Shown: positions 62,432 to 64,000 of the stretch, in pieces
Layout of the letters: the number at the start of each line of letters is the position of its first letter
How positions within the stretch are numbered: the first letter of the stretch is position 1
NCBI GenBank assembly: GCA_963975425.1
Contig: CAXBGS010000002.1
Span: forward strand, 806,001 to 870,000
Reading direction: 5' to 3'
Length of the DNA stretch: 64,000 nt
Origin: CAXBGS01 sp963975425
GTDB taxonomy: Bacteria > Planctomycetota > Planctomycetia > Pirellulales > Pirellulaceae
Translations under genes and position numbers: made by a program
Notes under the pieces: model-generated
Seen by the model: the letters and a program-made list of their open reading frames with translations, nothing else
Database searches by the model: none
Told to the model about the DNA's origin: nothing

Positions 62432-63013
62432 ATGCGCCTGCCCAACCATACTTTGACAACAACCGTCGTATTCTTGACCAGTCTTTCGGCGCTAACACTG
62501 GACGTGTCGGCGGAATCGCCCGCTAACGAAACCAAACCGACAACAGTCAGCGTCTTTGGTGCGGCCGAGATGACCGTTCCCCCGCAGTTCAAGCGAGTCG
62601 ACGTCCAGTCGCGCATTCTGGAACACGAATTCCAGGCAAAAGCCGGCGAGGGTGACGCAGCCCAAACCGCGCGGGTGACGATGATGGCTGCCGGCGGCGA
62701 CGTGGCCGACAACATCAAACGTTGGAACGGTCAATTCGCCGGTGGCGACAAAGCCGCACAGAAGTCCGAAGCGATGAAGATCGGTGATTGGCAAGTTCAT
62801 ATTGTCGATGCATCAGGCTCGTACCAAGAGCGCATGGGCGGTGGTCCTTTCGCTGGTGGAAAAGTTGTGACGCGAGAAGACTATGGCATGACAGGTGCTA
62901 TCTTGGTCCATCCGGAAGGTCGCAAGTACTTTGTCAAGATGATCGGACCCGCAACCGTCATCAAAGCCAACCGAAAAGCCTTTGTCGACATGATCAAAAG
63001 CATCGACAAGTAA
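62432..63013 (+). CDS. Small secreted hypothetical protein
   Basis: 193 residues with a signal peptide (LTTTVVFLTSLSALTLDVSA). The mature part has FGAAEMTVPPQFKRVD, ILEHEFQAKAGEGDAAQTARVTMMAAGGDVADNI in form, IKRWNGQF, a Gly-rich middle and an end ILVHPEGRKYFVKMIGP to AFVDMIKSI. I recall conserved uncharacterised planctomycete proteins of this type but know no function. The ATG at 62432 has GGAGAG 8 nt upstream; the open frame starts at 62333. The NTPase gene begins 36 nt after its stop. Confidence 0.75.
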   Translation: MRLPNHTLTTTVVFLTSLSALTLDVSAESPANETKPTTVSVFGAAEMTVPPQFKRVDVQSRILEHEFQAKAGEGDAAQTARVTMMAAGGDVADNIKRWNGQFAGGDKAAQKSEAMKIGDWQVHIVDASGSYQERMGGGPFAGGKVVTREDYGMTGAILVHPEGRKYFVKMIGPATVIKANRKAFVDMIKSIDK

Positions 63014-63049
63014 TCGTTTAAGACTGTCCCATCAGCATGAAGCGCTGCT

Positions 63050-64000
63050 ATGAATATTCAAAGCTTTCTAGAACACCACGGAATCGTTCGTAATCCGTTC
63101 ACCGAGGAAGACGCACGAACCGACCAAGTGTTCAAGGAACACTGCATCAGCAGTGCATATCACCCAATCTGGGACAAGGTTTACGGAGATCCCGTCGAGC
63201 CGTCGACGGCCATCATTTTTGGTCCCAAGGGCTCGGGCAAGACGGCGATACGGCTGCAAATCGATCGACACCTGCAGCAGTACAACGCGGAAAACCCGAA
63301 CCAGCGTGTGTACGTGATTCGGTACGACGATTTCAATCCGTTCCTTGATCACTTTTGCGAACGGATGAATCGTCGCACATCGCGGAAACCTGAACGCGTG
63401 TTGGATTCGTGGCGACTATGGGATCACATGGATGCCATTATGTGCCTAGGCGTTACCAACCTGGTCGACCAAGTACTCGCGGCCGATTCGCCGGACGAGC
63501 CTTCACTGATCAACAAAGAACAGCTCAAGCGACTCGATCGAACGGCTGCTCGCGACCTGTTACTGTTGGCGTGCAACTATGATCAATCGACGGCGTCCAC
63601 TTTTTCTGATCGCTGGAATTCGTTGCGAAAGAAATTGCGATTCGGAAACTTGATGGCCAAGTGGGATTTTGTGTTCGCCATTCTTTGGGGAATCGCCGCA
63701 ATCGCACTGACCGGCTGGTTGTACATGGACCAAGAGGTCGTGGATGAAGAAGCCGGTCGAAGCTTAAAGATCCTGTGGCTCGCGCCCCCCCTGATCATCT
63801 TGGGTCTGCTGCCGTACGCAATTCGCTGGACGAAATGTCAAATCGCGGCGATGGGAATCCGAAAACATATGCGTGTGGGTAAACGCGAAATCGGATCGCT
63901 GCGACGGGTGCTGATGAAATTCCCTGCGAAACAGCTCGCCAGCCAGCCGATGCCCCGATTCGACCGTACCGACGATCGCTACGAATTGCTGAACAAGTTC
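63050..64000 (+). CDS. Membrane-associated P-loop NTPase (3' end outside window)
   Basis: The frame from ATG 63050 is open to the right edge: 317 residues so far, so it is partial. Residues 1-20 start MNIQSFLEHHGIVRNPFTEE, the NPF-type head seen in ExeA/ORC-like AAA ATPases. Walker A is FGPKGSGKTAIR (58-65), and strand VYVIRYDDFNPF (88-99) follows; a Walker B is not yet identifiable. Two membrane helices lie at about 206-226 (FVFAILWGIAAIALTGWLYM) and 241-258 (ILWLAPPLIILGLLPYAI), joined by a short outer loop, and the frame then returns to a basic cytoplasmic stretch. A KAP-like or STAND-like membrane NTPase is possible. Likely co-transcribed with the secreted protein before it. Confidence 0.85.
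   Translation, partial: MNIQSFLEHHGIVRNPFTEEDARTDQVFKEHCISSAYHPIWDKVYGDPVEPSTAIIFGPKGSGKTAIRLQIDRHLQQYNAENPNQRVYVIRYDDFNPFLDHFCERMNRRTSRKPERVLDSWRLWDHMDAIMCLGVTNLVDQVLAADSPDEPSLINKEQLKRLDRTAARDLLLLACNYDQSTASTFSDRWNSLRKKLRFGNLMAKWDFVFAILWGIAAIALTGWLYMDQEVVDEEAGRSLKILWLAPPLIILGLLPYAIRWTKCQIAAMGIRKHMRVGKREIGSLRRVLMKFPAKQLASQPMPRFDRTDDRYELLNKF

Noticed and set aside
1..64000. tRNA, rRNA, insertion sequences or prophage genes
   Set aside because: I looked for T-loop-like motifs in the gaps and for transposase, integrase or phage-like proteins and saw none; a covariance search would be needed to exclude small RNAs.

Overview
The window looks like chromosomal DNA from a planctomycete of the Rhodopirellula/Pirellulaceae type. 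The evidence is the gene content: DUF1501, DUF1552, DUF1592-group and DUF1549/DUF1553 proteins with CxxCH motifs, several formylglycine-type sulfatases, a PEP-CTERM protein, secreted EF-hand hydrolases, an ECF sigma factor coupled to a membrane-anchored CxxCH protein, scattered biosynthetic genes and frequent TTG starts. I saw no rRNA, tRNA, transposase, prophage or CRISPR array.

Layout. 1-5 kb holds the tail of a sugar isomerase/epimerase-like protein, a lone hisI, a RidA-like protein, a small hypothetical gene, a di-haem oxidoreductase gene broken by an in-frame TAA, and a PAS-LuxR regulator. 5.7-9.1 kb holds a MarR regulator heading two secreted EF-hand hydrolases on the minus strand, divergent from an OsmC protein; a 12-bp palindrome sits in the shared promoter region. 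9-20 kb carries an SBBP-repeat protein, a 7-TM histidine kinase with an ANTAR response regulator, a Kef-like antiporter with CBS domains, an RluA-type pseudouridine synthase, an SDR-DUF2867 protein, a secreted hypothetical protein and a fasciclin protein. 20-27 kb has an FeS-BCP/DPRP photolyase relative convergent with an SDR, a DEAD-box helicase and a PEP-CTERM protein.

27.4-35.0 kb is a tightly packed ten-gene Mrp-type cation/proton antiporter operon on the minus strand, in the order E-F-G-A(C-terminal part)-B-C-D-D-small-D. Most junctions are ATGA overlaps, and MrpC carries a histidine-rich insert. 35-49 kb is a planctomycete degradation/oxidation island: two sulfatases, a DUF1552 and DUF1592-group pair, a PfkB sugar kinase, an SGNH hydrolase, and a DUF1501 and DUF1549/1553 pair. 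49-54 kb holds speA, an NAD-dependent epimerase, and rpe translationally coupled to a histidine-phosphatase-fold protein that has lost both catalytic histidines. 54.9-61.1 kb is a second DUF1549/1553 plus DUF1501 pair followed by an ECF sigma factor and an overlapping single-pass membrane protein whose outer part resembles the same cytochrome-linked families. This is the most system-like locus in the window. 61.3-64.0 kb has a zinc-ribbon/GYF membrane protein, a small secreted protein and a membrane P-loop NTPase that runs off the right edge.

Two themes recur. Several family members have altered catalytic or cofactor residues (phosphatase, SDR, photolyase, one sulfatase). Many gene-free stretches contain short perfect or near-perfect tandem duplications of 8-19 bp. 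All calls were made by reading the sequence without database searches; family names rest on motifs remembered from those families.
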